Below, in pieces: positions 18,226-26,383 of a stretch of DNA of 64,000 nucleotides. The position numbers and the translations under genes are program-made. Source of the stretch: Haladaptatus sp. QDMS2 (GTDB lineage Archaea; Halobacteriota; Halobacteria; Halobacteriales; Halococcaceae); the NCBI RefSeq assembly GCF_029338295.1, contig NZ_CP119792.1:124001-188000 (forward strand), in the 5' to 3' direction. Each line of letters begins with the position of its first letter. Within the stretch, counting starts at the first letter, position 1. A model generated the notes under the pieces. It searched no databases. It had not been told where the DNA came from and saw only the letters and a program-made list of their open reading frames with translations.

Positions 18226-19239
18226 TTACAGCTCTGCGAACTTCCGTTCGAGGAAGGTGACCAGGAGGTACGCGGCGAGTTGCTCTGTGTTCTCGGTCGG
18301 GTCGTATTTCGGCGCGACTTCCATCAGGTCGATGCCGCCAACCGCGTCCGTGCTGCCGAGAATTTCCATCACGCGAATCGCCTGCTGGGTCGTGAGCCCG
18401 CCGGGGACGGGCGTTCCCGTGCCGGGTGCGACGCTCGGGTCGACGCCGTCGATGTCGAACGTGACGTACACCGTGTCGGTGTCTTCGGCGGCGGCCGCGA
18501 CGGCTTCTTCGACCACGGACGTGATGCCCTCTCGTTCGACGTCGCGCATCGTGTAGAGGTTCAAGCCCTCCGTTTCAACGAACTCAAAGAACTCCGGTGC
18601 TTCGTAACCCCGAATCGCGATTTGACTGATGTGCTCGTAGTCGCTGTATTCTGAATTCGCGATGTGGTGGGTGCTCGACCCGTGAAAGTCCTCGCCGAAG
18701 ACGGCACTCTCCTCGTTGGTGTCAGTGTGGGCGTCGATTTGGACGAGACCGACGCTGTCTGCGTTGGTTCCCTCGGCGAAGCCACAAAACGCTGGGTACG
18801 TACAGTAGTGGTCACCGCCGAGGAGGACGGGAAACGCCTGGTCTGCAATCGTCGCGACGTGGGCGCGGATGCTCTCTGCAGTCGTGTCCACGTCCATCGG
18901 GAAGATGGGTGCGTCGCCACAATCGACGACGGAGAACTCGCTGAAGTCCACTTGCTTGCCGGTCTGCATGTTGGTCAACCCACCCTTGTAGCCCGAGAGA
19001 TACGCCCACCAGTTGCTCGCCCGACGAATTGCGTCCGGGCCGTAACGCGTTCCCGGTCGGTTGCTCACCGCGCTGTCGTAGGGCGCACCGATGACACCGA
19101 CGTCGGCCTCGCCGAGTTCGTCCACGGGTCGGTGGGGGGCTTTCAGGAAGGTGTTGATTCCGGCGTAGGCGAGTTCGACCGACGACCCGGGGTGGGTTTC
19201 GCGAAACTGGTCAGCGCGAGTTCGGGGTTCCCCACTCAT
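18226..19239 (-). CDS. speB: Agmatinase-like ureohydrolase
   Basis: 337 aa arginase/agmatinase-family binuclear manganese enzyme. Metal ligands are visible in LLGGDHYCTYPA, VQIDAHTDTN and VTFDIDGVDPSVAPGTGTPVPGG. It should hydrolyse a guanidino compound to urea and an amine. Agmatine is the default substrate, but guanidinobutyrate and related compounds cannot be excluded. Neighbours (NrpR-type regulator, two amine/solute transporters) suggest nitrogen scavenging. A 20-bp palindrome lies about 100 bp upstream, in the divergent promoter region shared with the regulator. Confidence 0.82.
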   Translation of the reverse strand: MSGEPRTRADQFRETHPGSSVELAYAGINTFLKAPHRPVDELGEADVGVIGAPYDSAVSNRPGTRYGPDAIRRASNWWAYLSGYKGGLTNMQTGKQVDFSEFSVVDCGDAPIFPMDVDTTAESIRAHVATIADQAFPVLLGGDHYCTYPAFCGFAEGTNADSVGLVQIDAHTDTNEESAVFGEDFHGSSTHHIANSEYSDYEHISQIAIRGYEAPEFFEFVETEGLNLYTMRDVEREGITSVVEEAVAAAAEDTDTVYVTFDIDGVDPSVAPGTGTPVPGGLTTQQAIRVMEILGSTDAVGGIDLMEVAPKYDPTENTEQLAAYLLVTFLERKFAEL

Positions 19240-19338
19240 CGCTGGTCACGCTCGCCTGTTTCCCGACGGTTGCCGTACTGGACTGCCGATTCCTCACTCA
19301 ATGGCTGTGACGGTACCTGCATGAATTTACCACGCGAC

Positions 19339-19358
19339 GGTGGCAATTGATTGCCACC
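19339..19358. promoter_or_regulatory. 20-bp palindrome between ureohydrolase and NrpR-type genes
   Basis: GGTGGCAAT-TG-ATTGCCACC, perfect 9-bp arms with a 2-base centre, in the 249-bp divergent intergenic region. A half-site ATTGCCAC recurs at 21950-21957, directly before the start of the sodium/solute symporter. This is a likely operator for the adjacent NrpR-type regulator; that link is inferred from position. Confidence 0.55.
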
Positions 19359-19488
19359 ATGTGTACTGTTCTCTCCCCCGTTGGTAAAACTGTTACGCGC
19401 ATCGCCGTGTGCTCCGGTGCGTTTTCGACTGCTGACGAAGTGATATAAATAGCCGCCACGGTAGGTACAACGTGAAGGGTCACTCGTG

Positions 19489-20481
19489 ATGGATATAGAC
19501 CGGCGAACGTACGATTTGATGCGACTCATCCGCGAGAACGAACCGATTGGCAGCATTCGATTGGTCGATTTGATGAATCGCCACGGCTATTCGATAAAGA
19601 GCCGCACGATTCGACTCATCCTCTCCGAACTCGACGAGAAAGCGTTCACCGAGAAGGTTCCGGGGAAAGGGCGCAAGCTGACTGCCGCTGGCCGGGCGGA
19701 ACTCGGTCGGGGGAACATCGCGGGCCGATTCGGTCACATCCGAGAGAAAATTGTGACGCTCACGAGTCAGGTAACTTACGACCCCGTCGAAGACGCCGGA
19801 GAAGTCGTCGCCGGGTCGGCTGTCGTTCCTCACGACTCGGTGGACGAAGCGCTCTCGGTCCTCGATGACCTCGCCGATTCGTCGCTCGGGCCGGTGGTGA
19901 CGGCCACTGACGCGGTGGACGAGGGAGTACGATTTCAGTTTCCGTCGAGCATCACGCTCGACGGCGTGTTGCTCTCGCGTGGCATCAACACCACGTTGAA
20001 AACGGCGGGCCTCGTCGAATATCGCTCGACCCCCGGGGAACCGACGACGCCGGGAGAAGTCGTCCGGTACATCGATGTCATCAACGGCGAGGGCTCGACG
20101 ATGGACGTGGTGACCCTCCTCATCGAAGCCGGACGGACCGACGTGCTGGGCGCACTGGTGCGTGATACGGGCATTCTCATCGTGGACAACCGGGAATTTC
20201 CCATCACGCGGTTCGAAGAAGCGCGCGACCTCGCGATTACCACCACGACGCTGCTCGGCGGGGCGCTCGACGTCCGTCGCCCGCGTGAGCAGGGGCCGAT
20301 TCCCTTTGAAAATCCTGGCTGGGAGTTCGCCTCGCTCACCTACGGGGCCATCGGCGAGCTGGCGATTGCGCTCCTCCACGAGTTGGAGCTGGTCAGCCAG
20401 TGGGAAACGCTCGACGGGCTCGTCCCCAGACGAGAGTTCGAGCCACTGCAAACGGCAGGGGTTTCTCTGACGGAGCGATAA
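19489..20481 (+). CDS. NrpR-type transcriptional regulator (wHTH + DUF128)
   Basis: About 330 aa. Residues 1-75 are a winged helix (IDRRTYDLMRLIRENEPIGS, then YSIKSRTIRLILSELDEKAF), followed by a DUF128/NrpR ligand-binding domain (VTYDPVEDAGEVVAGSAVVP, VDEGVRFQFPSSITLDGVLLSRGINTTLK and GEGSTMDVVTLLIEAGRTDV). In methanogens NrpR represses nitrogen genes and responds to 2-oxoglutarate. Here only one DUF128 domain is present. ATG at 19489 is preferred to the GTG at 19486. TATA-like atataaat at 19443-19450 gives a short 5' leader. Divergent from the ureohydrolase gene. Confidence 0.82.
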   Translation: MDIDRRTYDLMRLIRENEPIGSIRLVDLMNRHGYSIKSRTIRLILSELDEKAFTEKVPGKGRKLTAAGRAELGRGNIAGRFGHIREKIVTLTSQVTYDPVEDAGEVVAGSAVVPHDSVDEALSVLDDLADSSLGPVVTATDAVDEGVRFQFPSSITLDGVLLSRGINTTLKTAGLVEYRSTPGEPTTPGEVVRYIDVINGEGSTMDVVTLLIEAGRTDVLGALVRDTGILIVDNREFPITRFEEARDLAITTTTLLGGALDVRRPREQGPIPFENPGWEFASLTYGAIGELAIALLHELELVSQWETLDGLVPRREFEPLQTAGVSLTER

Positions 20482-20488
20482 TGGCTGT

Positions 20489-20501
20489 CCGAAAAAATCG
20501 G
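20489..20501. terminator. Bidirectional terminator-like hairpin
   Basis: CCGA-AAAAA-TCGG lies in the 32-bp gap between two convergent genes. The minus strand reads a run of six T downstream of the symporter gene. It is short, so the call is tentative. Confidence 0.35.
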
Positions 20502-20513
20502 AGTTTGGATTGA

Positions 20514-21947
20514 TTAATCAGACGACGGATTCAAGTTCGACATCCAGCGACTGAGCTTTTCTTCTGCTGGCGGTCCAGTTACGAGGCTCACGCCGACGTA
20601 GACGATCGCACTTGCGACGAGGCCGTAGATAATCGGGAGATTCGACCCGAAGCCGTACATCCAGAGCGCAGAGACCACGACGACGCTGCTCACGCAAATC
20701 GAGGAGAGCGCGCCCTGCCAGGTCGCCCGCGACCAGAGGAACGCGCCGAATATCGGCATGAAGATTGCGCCCGTGAGGAGGTCGTAGGCGAGAATGAGCG
20801 CCTGGACGACGTTTCCGATTTGAATCGCGGCGAAGACCATGACCGCGCCGAGCCCGATGATGAACAGCCGGGAGACGCGCGTGTAGGTCTCGTCACTGGC
20901 GTCTGGATTGATGAAGCGTTTGTAAATGTCGTTGGTGAAGAGCGTGCTCGAAGCGAGCAGCGTGGAGTCTGCGGTAGACATCATCGCGGAGACGAATCCA
21001 GCAAGGATAAGTCCAGAGATGCCCGCTGGCGTAATCTCGAGAATGAGTCGCGGTAAGGCGAGTTCCGGGTCGCCGAGGTTCGGGAGCAACACGACCGCGA
21101 GCAGTCCGAGGAACGCCGTCGCGACACCGTACACGATGGCGTACGTGCCGGCGATGAGCGTTCCTTTGCGTGCGGTTTCGGCCGAGTCGGCGGTGAACAC
21201 CCGCTGCCAGATGTCCTGGCCAATCATGATGCCAAGGACGTAGAGCAGGAAGTAGCTGACAATCGTATCGAGGCCGATTGCAGTCGGGTCGAAGTACGAG
21301 GCGTCGAGTGCTGCAGTCAGTTCGCCGACGCCGCCGACCGAGGAAAGCCCCATCGGAATCGCGAGCAGGAAGATACCGACCGTCATGATACACCACTGGA
21401 CGAAGTCGGTTATCGTCACAGTCAGCATGCCGCCCATGGCGGTGTAGAGGATGATGATGATGCCAGCGGCGATAATCATCGTCTGCTGGTCGAATCCGAA
21501 GAGGACGCTGAACACCTTTCCGACGGCGATGGTTTGCGTGATGGCGATTGTGAGTGAATACACCCCCGCGATGACCGCGCCAATCGTTCCGGAATACCGG
21601 TCGTAGCGGCGTTCGAGAACCTCGCCGAGCGAGTAGGCTCTGAGATTCGCAAGGTTGGTCGAAATCAAAAGCCCGAGGGCGATGGTGCCAAAGCCGAGCA
21701 TGACGACCAGCCACGCACCAGAGATGCCGTGTTGGTAGCCCAACCCGCCGCCGCCGATGGTGGACGCGCCGCCGAGAATGACCGCCGACATCACGGGTAC
21801 GTACATCCAAATTGGGATGTTTCGACCCGCGACGAGGTAATCGTCCAACGTATTCGATTTCCGATAGCCCCAGTACCCGAGTGCGACCATCCCGAGCAGG
21901 TAGAGCACAACGACCCCGGCGTCTATGGCGACGATTGACATGGTCAT
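20514..21947 (-). CDS. Sodium:solute symporter (SSS family)
   Basis: About 477 aa, roughly thirteen hydrophobic helices. SSS-family pieces: YLVAGRNIPIWMYVPVMSAVILGGASTIG, GVYSLTIAITQTIAVGKVFSVLFGF, ILYTAMGGMLTVTITDFVQW, and the sodium-site-like AGFVSAMMSTADSTLLASSTLFTNDIYKRF. Substrate unknown; context (ureohydrolase, NrpR-type regulator, APC permease) points to a nitrogenous compound. GGAGG at 21960-21964 favours the ATG at 21947 over the longer GTG start upstream; ATG 21941 is the alternative. Half of the neighbouring palindrome motif lies between this SD and the start. Confidence 0.85.
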   Translation of the reverse strand: MTMSIVAIDAGVVVLYLLGMVALGYWGYRKSNTLDDYLVAGRNIPIWMYVPVMSAVILGGASTIGGGGLGYQHGISGAWLVVMLGFGTIALGLLISTNLANLRAYSLGEVLERRYDRYSGTIGAVIAGVYSLTIAITQTIAVGKVFSVLFGFDQQTMIIAAGIIIILYTAMGGMLTVTITDFVQWCIMTVGIFLLAIPMGLSSVGGVGELTAALDASYFDPTAIGLDTIVSYFLLYVLGIMIGQDIWQRVFTADSAETARKGTLIAGTYAIVYGVATAFLGLLAVVLLPNLGDPELALPRLILEITPAGISGLILAGFVSAMMSTADSTLLASSTLFTNDIYKRFINPDASDETYTRVSRLFIIGLGAVMVFAAIQIGNVVQALILAYDLLTGAIFMPIFGAFLWSRATWQGALSSICVSSVVVVSALWMYGFGSNLPIIYGLVASAIVYVGVSLVTGPPAEEKLSRWMSNLNPSSD

Positions 21948-22066
21948 GTATTGCCACAACCTCCTATATAAACTTGTATATACCATGAAAAATTACGCAT
22001 CCCACCGAGGGTTCCAAAACCGACCGGCTGGCCCCTCGAACCGTGGTGGGAAAAATCGCTTCTCGG

Positions 22067-23461
22067 TTAGTCGTTGAGTTCCTGCTGGCGGAGGTGCCGA
22101 CGCGCTTCGCTTTTCGACGGCAGTCCACCGGCCATCGCGAGCAAGCCTGCGCCGAGGACACACCACGCGAGGATGATGGCCCATTCGTATCCCACGAGCG
22201 CGGATGGCGACCCGGGGAGGTAGAGGCCGATGAAGAACACGGTCAATACGAGGGCGAGTGCGCCAACGGCGTAGCCGCCCGGTAGCTCGAAGGGACGGTC
22301 CATCTCGGGTTCACGGTAGCGCAGAACGAGGAAGGAGATGACGACGAGGAACCACGCCGTGACCAGTCCGAGTCCGCCTGCGTTCACGATCCAGATGAGC
22401 ATCTGCTCGCCGAAAAACGGCGCGAGTGCGGCGAGGCCACCCACGAGGACGATTGCGGTCGAAGGGGTGTTGTGCTGGGGGTGGAGCGTCGCGAGCGAAT
22501 CGGGGAGCATCTTCGAGTCGGCGAGCGCGTAAATCGCGCGGCTCGCACCGAGGACGAACCCGTTCCAACTGGTGAGGATGCCTGCGAGGCCAGCCAGCGC
22601 CATGATGCGCCCGATGGTCTGACTATTGAACGCGATTTCCATCGCCTTCGCGGCGGGGAGTGCACTCTCTACGAGCACGGCCCCCGTGGTGACCTGCCCG
22701 GCCGCCCAGATGACGGCGATGTAGAACGACGCTGCGCAGATGACTGATGCGCCGATGAGGCCGCCGAGCAGTTTCGGTGACACGTCCGCCTCACCGGCGG
22801 CCTGTGGGATGACGTCGAAACCGACGAACATGAACGGCGTCATGATGGCGACGGTGAACACGCCTGCGATGCCCGCCCCAGCGAACGGGTCACCGGATGG
22901 GGAACTTCCGTTGAACAATGCGCCGGCGAGCAGGGTGGCTCCGGCGAGCGTGATTACTAGTGCGAGAATTGCCTGGAACTGTGCGGCTGGCCGCACTCCG
23001 CGGTAGTTCAAGAACGTGATGACGATGGAGCCGATGACGCCCGTGGCAACCCACGAGGCGTAGACCGGTTGGCCGGCGACCGTCCAGAGCTCGAAGACGT
23101 TGAATCCGGGAACGATGTAGGCAAGCGCACTCGGCAGCGCGACGGCCTCGAAGGCGACGACGCTGACGTAGCCGAAGATTATCGCCCAGGTACACGCGAA
23201 CGACCCGATTGGCCCGAGCGCCCGGAGGCTGTAACTGTGTTCACCGCCGACGAACGGCATCGCCGAGGCGAGTTCCCCGTAGATGAGCGAGACGACGCTC
23301 ACCATGAACCCGCCGAGGACGAACGCGGCGATTGCTCCGGAGACACCGCTCTGGTCGATGAAGTAGCCCGTCTGCACGATCCAGCCCCAGCCGATCATCG
23401 CGCCGAACGCGAGCACGAAGATGTCGCGTCTGGAGAGGACACGAGAGAGTTCTCCTGACAT
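22067..23461 (-). CDS. APC-family amino acid/amine permease
   Basis: 464 aa with about twelve helices. APC signature near the N-terminus: LSRRDIFVLAFGAMIGWGWIVQTGYFI; later EADVSPKLLGGLIGASVICAASFYIAVI, and LAGLAGILTSWNGFVLGASRAIYALADSKMLP typical of the family. Starts MSGELSRVL at 23461; the longer GTG/ATG candidates upstream lie in the 5' leader after a TATA-like aaatataaa near 23500-23508 (minus strand). Substrate unknown; likely grouped with the symporter and ureohydrolase for uptake of amino compounds. Confidence 0.85.
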   Translation of the reverse strand: MSGELSRVLSRRDIFVLAFGAMIGWGWIVQTGYFIDQSGVSGAIAAFVLGGFMVSVVSLIYGELASAMPFVGGEHSYSLRALGPIGSFACTWAIIFGYVSVVAFEAVALPSALAYIVPGFNVFELWTVAGQPVYASWVATGVIGSIVITFLNYRGVRPAAQFQAILALVITLAGATLLAGALFNGSSPSGDPFAGAGIAGVFTVAIMTPFMFVGFDVIPQAAGEADVSPKLLGGLIGASVICAASFYIAVIWAAGQVTTGAVLVESALPAAKAMEIAFNSQTIGRIMALAGLAGILTSWNGFVLGASRAIYALADSKMLPDSLATLHPQHNTPSTAIVLVGGLAALAPFFGEQMLIWIVNAGGLGLVTAWFLVVISFLVLRYREPEMDRPFELPGGYAVGALALVLTVFFIGLYLPGSPSALVGYEWAIILAWCVLGAGLLAMAGGLPSKSEARRHLRQQELND

Positions 23462-23625
23462 GGTACTATGTAACGAACACAGAAACTGATTTCTCACCTT
23501 TATATTTTACTATCTCATAACTGTCCGATTGGATGAAATTAAGTGACCAAGAGTGATGGTTAGCTGAAAACCAATCAGCACCGTAGTTTTTTGTATTCCA
23601 AACGACTCGATGAGCGGTCGTCGAT

Positions 23626-23742
23626 TCACGGCTCTGTTTGCGTTTGGTCGAGGTCGTAGGCTCCCGGGTGGTCTGGGTCCTTCCACCCCTGTTTGCCGCT
23701 CCACGATTCGACGTTGAGGCGGTAGACGGCCGTCCGGTCGGT
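23626..23742 (-). pseudogene. 3' fragment of the split PNPOx/NimA-type flavin protein gene
   Basis: The minus strand encodes 38 codons, TDRTAVYRLNVESWSGKQGW and so on to a stop at 23626, the C-terminal sheet and tail of PNPOx-like (NimA-type) FMN proteins. It begins exactly where the IS200/IS605 element ends. Joined to the 5' fragment at 25763 it restores one reading frame of 192 codons. Without promoter and start it cannot be expressed alone. Confidence 0.8.
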
Positions 23743-23890
23743 GAACAACCCCGACCACAAGGGTCGGGGCTTCTTCATGGTTCCCTCAGATTATCGCTAA
23801 CACTCCCTGCAACCTCGACGCCTACCCGTTCCAGAGCAAGGCCGTCTCAAGCGGTTACGAGGGATGAGGTCGGGCGGTTCACGCGCCCCG
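23743..23890 (-). ncRNA. Probable TnpB omega/reRNA overlapping the tnpB 3' end
   Basis: TnpB proteins use a guide RNA made from the tnpB 3' end and element right end, with the guide formed by flanking host DNA. The matching place here is the minus strand from about 23890 to the right end at 23743, including the hairpin CCCCGACC/GGTCGGGG. The guide would start near 23742 (ACCGACCGGACGGCCG...), that is, in the interrupted gene. No direct sequence proof of transcription; the 5' boundary is approximate. Confidence 0.45.
23749..23769. repeat. Right-end hairpin of the IS200/IS605 element
   Basis: CCCCGACC (23749-23756), loop acaag, GGTCGGGG (23762-23769). The same stem occurs at the other end of the element. 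Such subterminal hairpins are the recognition structures for the single-strand HUH transposase. Confidence 0.8.
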
Positions 23891-25094
23891 ATGCCCACCG
23901 TCGCACCTTCCGAACTTGAGGAAGGCTTTTGAGAGCAGGCACATCTAACAAACATTTCTTCAATCCACGCTTCGCAACGTTCACCGACGCATTCCTATCC
24001 GCATGGTCTTGATGACCACACGACTTGCACTTGAACCGTTTCCGCCGTCGATTCGCTCGCTCGGCGTGTTCACACGCCGTCAACGCACAGCCCTGACTTG
24101 TGTACTCAGCTTCAACTGAGGCAATCGGAATGCCTTCAAACGCTGCTTTGTACGCAATGAACAATTGCGTTGCGCGGAACGGCATCGCGTGGAGCCGACG
24201 ATTCATCCGAGTGCCGTAGTCGATTGACTCACGCATATCCTTGAGGTCTTCAAGTGCAATGCACGGGTCAGGAAGCCGCTTTGCAAACTCGACTACGGCC
24301 CGAGACAGTTTGTGCAACCTGTCGTGGACGAACCGATATTCGCGGTCACGAACCACATTCTTGTACGACGGCTTCCCCGAATTCTGCATCCGCTTTTTCA
24401 TCGTGAAATAGCGGTGGCGCTCAGACTTGATTTCGGGGAAGTCGATAACAAGCGTGTCAAGAACTCCCGTTTCATCCATCGCTGTCAACGCGATGTTATC
24501 CTCGTTCACATCCACACCAATCACCGTCTTCGAGTCCGTTTTGTCTCGAATAGTCTGTGTCTGGTGGGTGACGTTGACGTGGAGTTCGGGACGCCCATTC
24601 GTGAACAGGGCTTCAGCCGTTCCTATCTTCCACTCGTCACTCGACAACGCGATTTTCAGCACGTCGAGATGTGCCGGGTCGCCAACGACCGTTCCACGAA
24701 CTGGATGATACGGTTTGGGAGAAATACGAAACGCAACCTCGTCGTCATCGGTGAGTGAGAGTGTGTATCCCTCTTTGTGGTTCATCCGCAGGGGGTATGG
24801 CCCAGTTTTGGTGTGACTGGGCATGTTGTAGTCGTCGTATTCGTAGTAGTTCTCCATCGCTTCGAGGGCTTTCTTGACGACCAACTGTGTGTTGTTTTTC
24901 ACGAGGTTGGCGTCTTGCTCCATCTGGCGACGGATGTCATCCCAGTCGTCGCCCTGTTTGGCGAGGCGGATAGTGTCGTTATATACTGAGCGTGATTCTT
25001 GCGTGGACTCGAAGACTTTCGTCTTGCTTCCCTCCTCGTAAAACTGGAGTTGGAGTGGGAGGGTTTTCGTGAGGTTTTGGTCTTCGATGTCCAT
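23847..25094 (-). CDS. tnpB: RNA-guided endonuclease TnpB
   Basis: 415 aa. N-terminal wedge/REC-like region, then a split RuvC domain. Its acidic residues are visible in TVIGVDVNEDNIALTAMD (Asp), CIALEDLKDMR (Glu) and HADRNASVNVAKR (Asp). A zinc-finger insert has Cys pairs QGCALTACEH and KCKSCGH; the first pair is spaced Cx4C rather than the usual CxxC. All three catalytic residues remain, so nuclease activity is possible. TnpB cuts DNA next to a short adjacent motif using the element's omega RNA and helps the element persist. Start ATG at 25094 is nine bases downstream of the RHH gene stop, suggesting co-transcription. Confidence 0.92.
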   Translation of the reverse strand: MDIEDQNLTKTLPLQLQFYEEGSKTKVFESTQESRSVYNDTIRLAKQGDDWDDIRRQMEQDANLVKNNTQLVVKKALEAMENYYEYDDYNMPSHTKTGPYPLRMNHKEGYTLSLTDDDEVAFRISPKPYHPVRGTVVGDPAHLDVLKIALSSDEWKIGTAEALFTNGRPELHVNVTHQTQTIRDKTDSKTVIGVDVNEDNIALTAMDETGVLDTLVIDFPEIKSERHRYFTMKKRMQNSGKPSYKNVVRDREYRFVHDRLHKLSRAVVEFAKRLPDPCIALEDLKDMRESIDYGTRMNRRLHAMPFRATQLFIAYKAAFEGIPIASVEAEYTSQGCALTACEHAERANRRRKRFKCKSCGHQDHADRNASVNVAKRGLKKCLLDVPALKSLPQVRKVRRWASGRVNRPTSSLVTA

Positions 25095-25103
25095 GCGTAG
25101 TAC

Positions 25104-25244
25104 TCACTCGGTGTCTTCGTCGTATGTCCACTCTCGGAGGAGTTCGCGCACGACATCGGCTTTCGTTCGGTCTTCGTCAATGCATTTCTTCGAGAAGTCC
25201 TTGTAGAAGTCCTCCTCGAAATCGACGGTGAATCGTCGCGTCAT
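25104..25244 (-). CDS. Small ribbon-helix-helix protein of the IS element
   Basis: 46 codons, ATG at 25244 to TGA at 25104, directly upstream of tnpB on the same strand. The sequence MTRRFTVDFEEDFYKDFSKK followed by DRTKADVVRELLREW fits a CopG/Arc-type fold: a beta strand (RRFTVDFEE), a helix, a turn, and a second helix starting at TKADVVREL. It could autoregulate the element or influence tnpB expression. It is too short for usual gene callers, but SD-less start, spacing and codon use are consistent with a gene. Confidence 0.65.
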   Translation of the reverse strand: MTRRFTVDFEEDFYKDFSKKCIDEDRTKADVVRELLREWTYDEDTE

Positions 25245-25306
25245 CTTGTTTGCAGTGGATACTTAATAACACATTGGCTTAAATGTTGCCACATCGTACA
25301 GTGTGT

Positions 25307-25705
25307 ATGGAGGCGACTCGTTCGAATCACACAGTGTACAATATCAACTACCACTTCGTGTGGTGCCCTCGGTATCGACACTCGTTTCTCGACCACGTTG
25401 CGGATACGCTGAAGACAGAGTTCCATGTAATTATCGAGCGGAACGACTACGAGTTGCGGTCGTTGCATATCTCACCTGACCACGTTCACGTATTCTTGGG
25501 AGCGCATCCGAAGCATTCACCGAGCGCGATTGTATCGCGGTTGAAGAGCGTGACGGCGCGGAGATTGTGGACTGACCATCCTGAAGTGATGCGGTCGTTG
25601 TACTGGGGTGGTGGGTGTTGGGAACGTTCATTCTACGTAGGAACGGCTGGTGAGGTGAGCCGAGAAACGATTGAACAGTACATCAACCGAAGTGAGCATA
25701 TGTAG
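25307..25705 (+). CDS. tnpA: IS200/IS605 transposase TnpA (HUH, Y1)
   Basis: 132 aa REP-type single-strand DNA transposase. HUH motif in SPDHVHVFLG, N-terminal NYHFVWCPRYRH as in the family, and the catalytic tyrosine in the C-terminal helix, TIEQYINRS. All active-site residues appear intact, so the element may be mobile. Start ATG at 25307 (MEATRSNHTVYNINYHFVW) is preferred to an upstream in-frame start. Divergent from the RHH/tnpB pair. Confidence 0.92.
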   Translation: MEATRSNHTVYNINYHFVWCPRYRHSFLDHVADTLKTEFHVIIERNDYELRSLHISPDHVHVFLGAHPKHSPSAIVSRLKSVTARRLWTDHPEVMRSLYWGGGCWERSFYVGTAGEVSRETIEQYINRSEHM

Positions 25706-25723
25706 TCCTTCGACGGGCTTCAC

Positions 25724-25744
25724 CCCCGACCTCAAGGGTCGGGG
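25724..25744. repeat. Left-end hairpin of the IS200/IS605 element
   Basis: CCCCGACC (25724-25731), loop tcaag, GGTCGGGG (25737-25744); the stem is identical to the hairpin at 23749-23769 and the loop differs by one base. Confidence 0.8.
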
Positions 25745-25762
25745 TTCTCGCCCTGCTCCGCC

Positions 25763-26224
25763 TATAGATTCGTTGGACATTGGTTGATAATCTTCACCGG
25801 GGGTAAGCTGTGGTGCGTACTTCGCCATGACCTTCTCGAGAACTGCCTGTTTTTCGTCGGCCGCCGAAAGAAGCGAGATACAGCCGTAGGCGACCACGCT
25901 GGAATATTCGACCGTAAAGTTCACCGGTTCGTCTGCGGGGATGTATCGCCCGTGCTCACTCGTCGTAAACGATGCCCGAGGTCGGTCGCCCTCGGCCACG
26001 AGGTCGTGTGCCCGACCGGCCCGTGCACCGTGGAGAAAGATTGCATGGGCTTCGTCGTCGTAGACGAAGAGCTGGGTGACGAGGTGGGGGGTGTCGTCGT
26101 CTACGAGTCCGAGGACACCCGTCTCCTGGCCCGTGAGAAACTCTCGAATCCACGATTCGTCTTCGACCGCTTTGCCCTGATACCGAATCGAGTCGGCGAC
26201 GTTCTCGGGGGGGTTTTCGTTCAT
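25763..26224 (-). pseudogene. 5' fragment of PNPOx/NimA-type FMN-binding protein, interrupted by IS
   Basis: 154 codons from ATG at 26224 (MNENPPENVADSIRYQGKAVED) to the element border at 25763. It shows the FMN-binding split barrel of PNPOx-like proteins: EFLTGQETGVLGLVDDDTPHLVTQLFVYDDE, AIFLHGARAGRAHDLVAEG, and the late helix AVLEKVMAKYAPQLTPGEDYQPMSNESI. The remaining 38 codons lie at 23626-23742. The open frame now runs into the element and ends at 25628, so a fused, truncated protein lacking the C-terminal strand could still be made, but probably inactive. Confidence 0.85.
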
Positions 26225-26383
26225 AATCACACAGCAGAGGGGAGACATATAGCGTTGTGTGCTAATTCAGTTACAGGAGATAGTCGCGTCCGTCACGTGT
26301 TGCCAGCGTTCCGGGTTTGAAGGCTAAAGTCGGTATTTGACCTTACATTAGACTATTATATTGACACATAATACCCCTGATGT

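Larger units (their letters stand above)
23743..25762. mobile_element. IS200/IS605-family element (tnpA + RHH gene + tnpB)
   Basis: About 2.02 kb with divergent tnpA (+) and tnpB (-), plus a small RHH gene in front of tnpB. Near-identical hairpins lie at both ends (23749-23769 and 25724-25744), in place of classic terminal inverted repeats. No target duplication is seen, as expected for this family. The borders are set from the interrupted host gene: removing 23743-25762 rejoins its reading frame. Exact ends could differ by a few bases. Right end (next to tnpB 3' end) is at 23743; left end at 25762. Confidence 0.85.

Noticed and set aside
23510-23758. 82-codon minus-strand frame at the IS right end
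   Set aside because: It crosses the element border in a different frame; the true coding remnant is the 38-codon end of the flavin protein.
25628-26248. 206-codon frame as an intact flavin protein
   Set aside because: The last part is IS sequence; the real protein continues at 23742.
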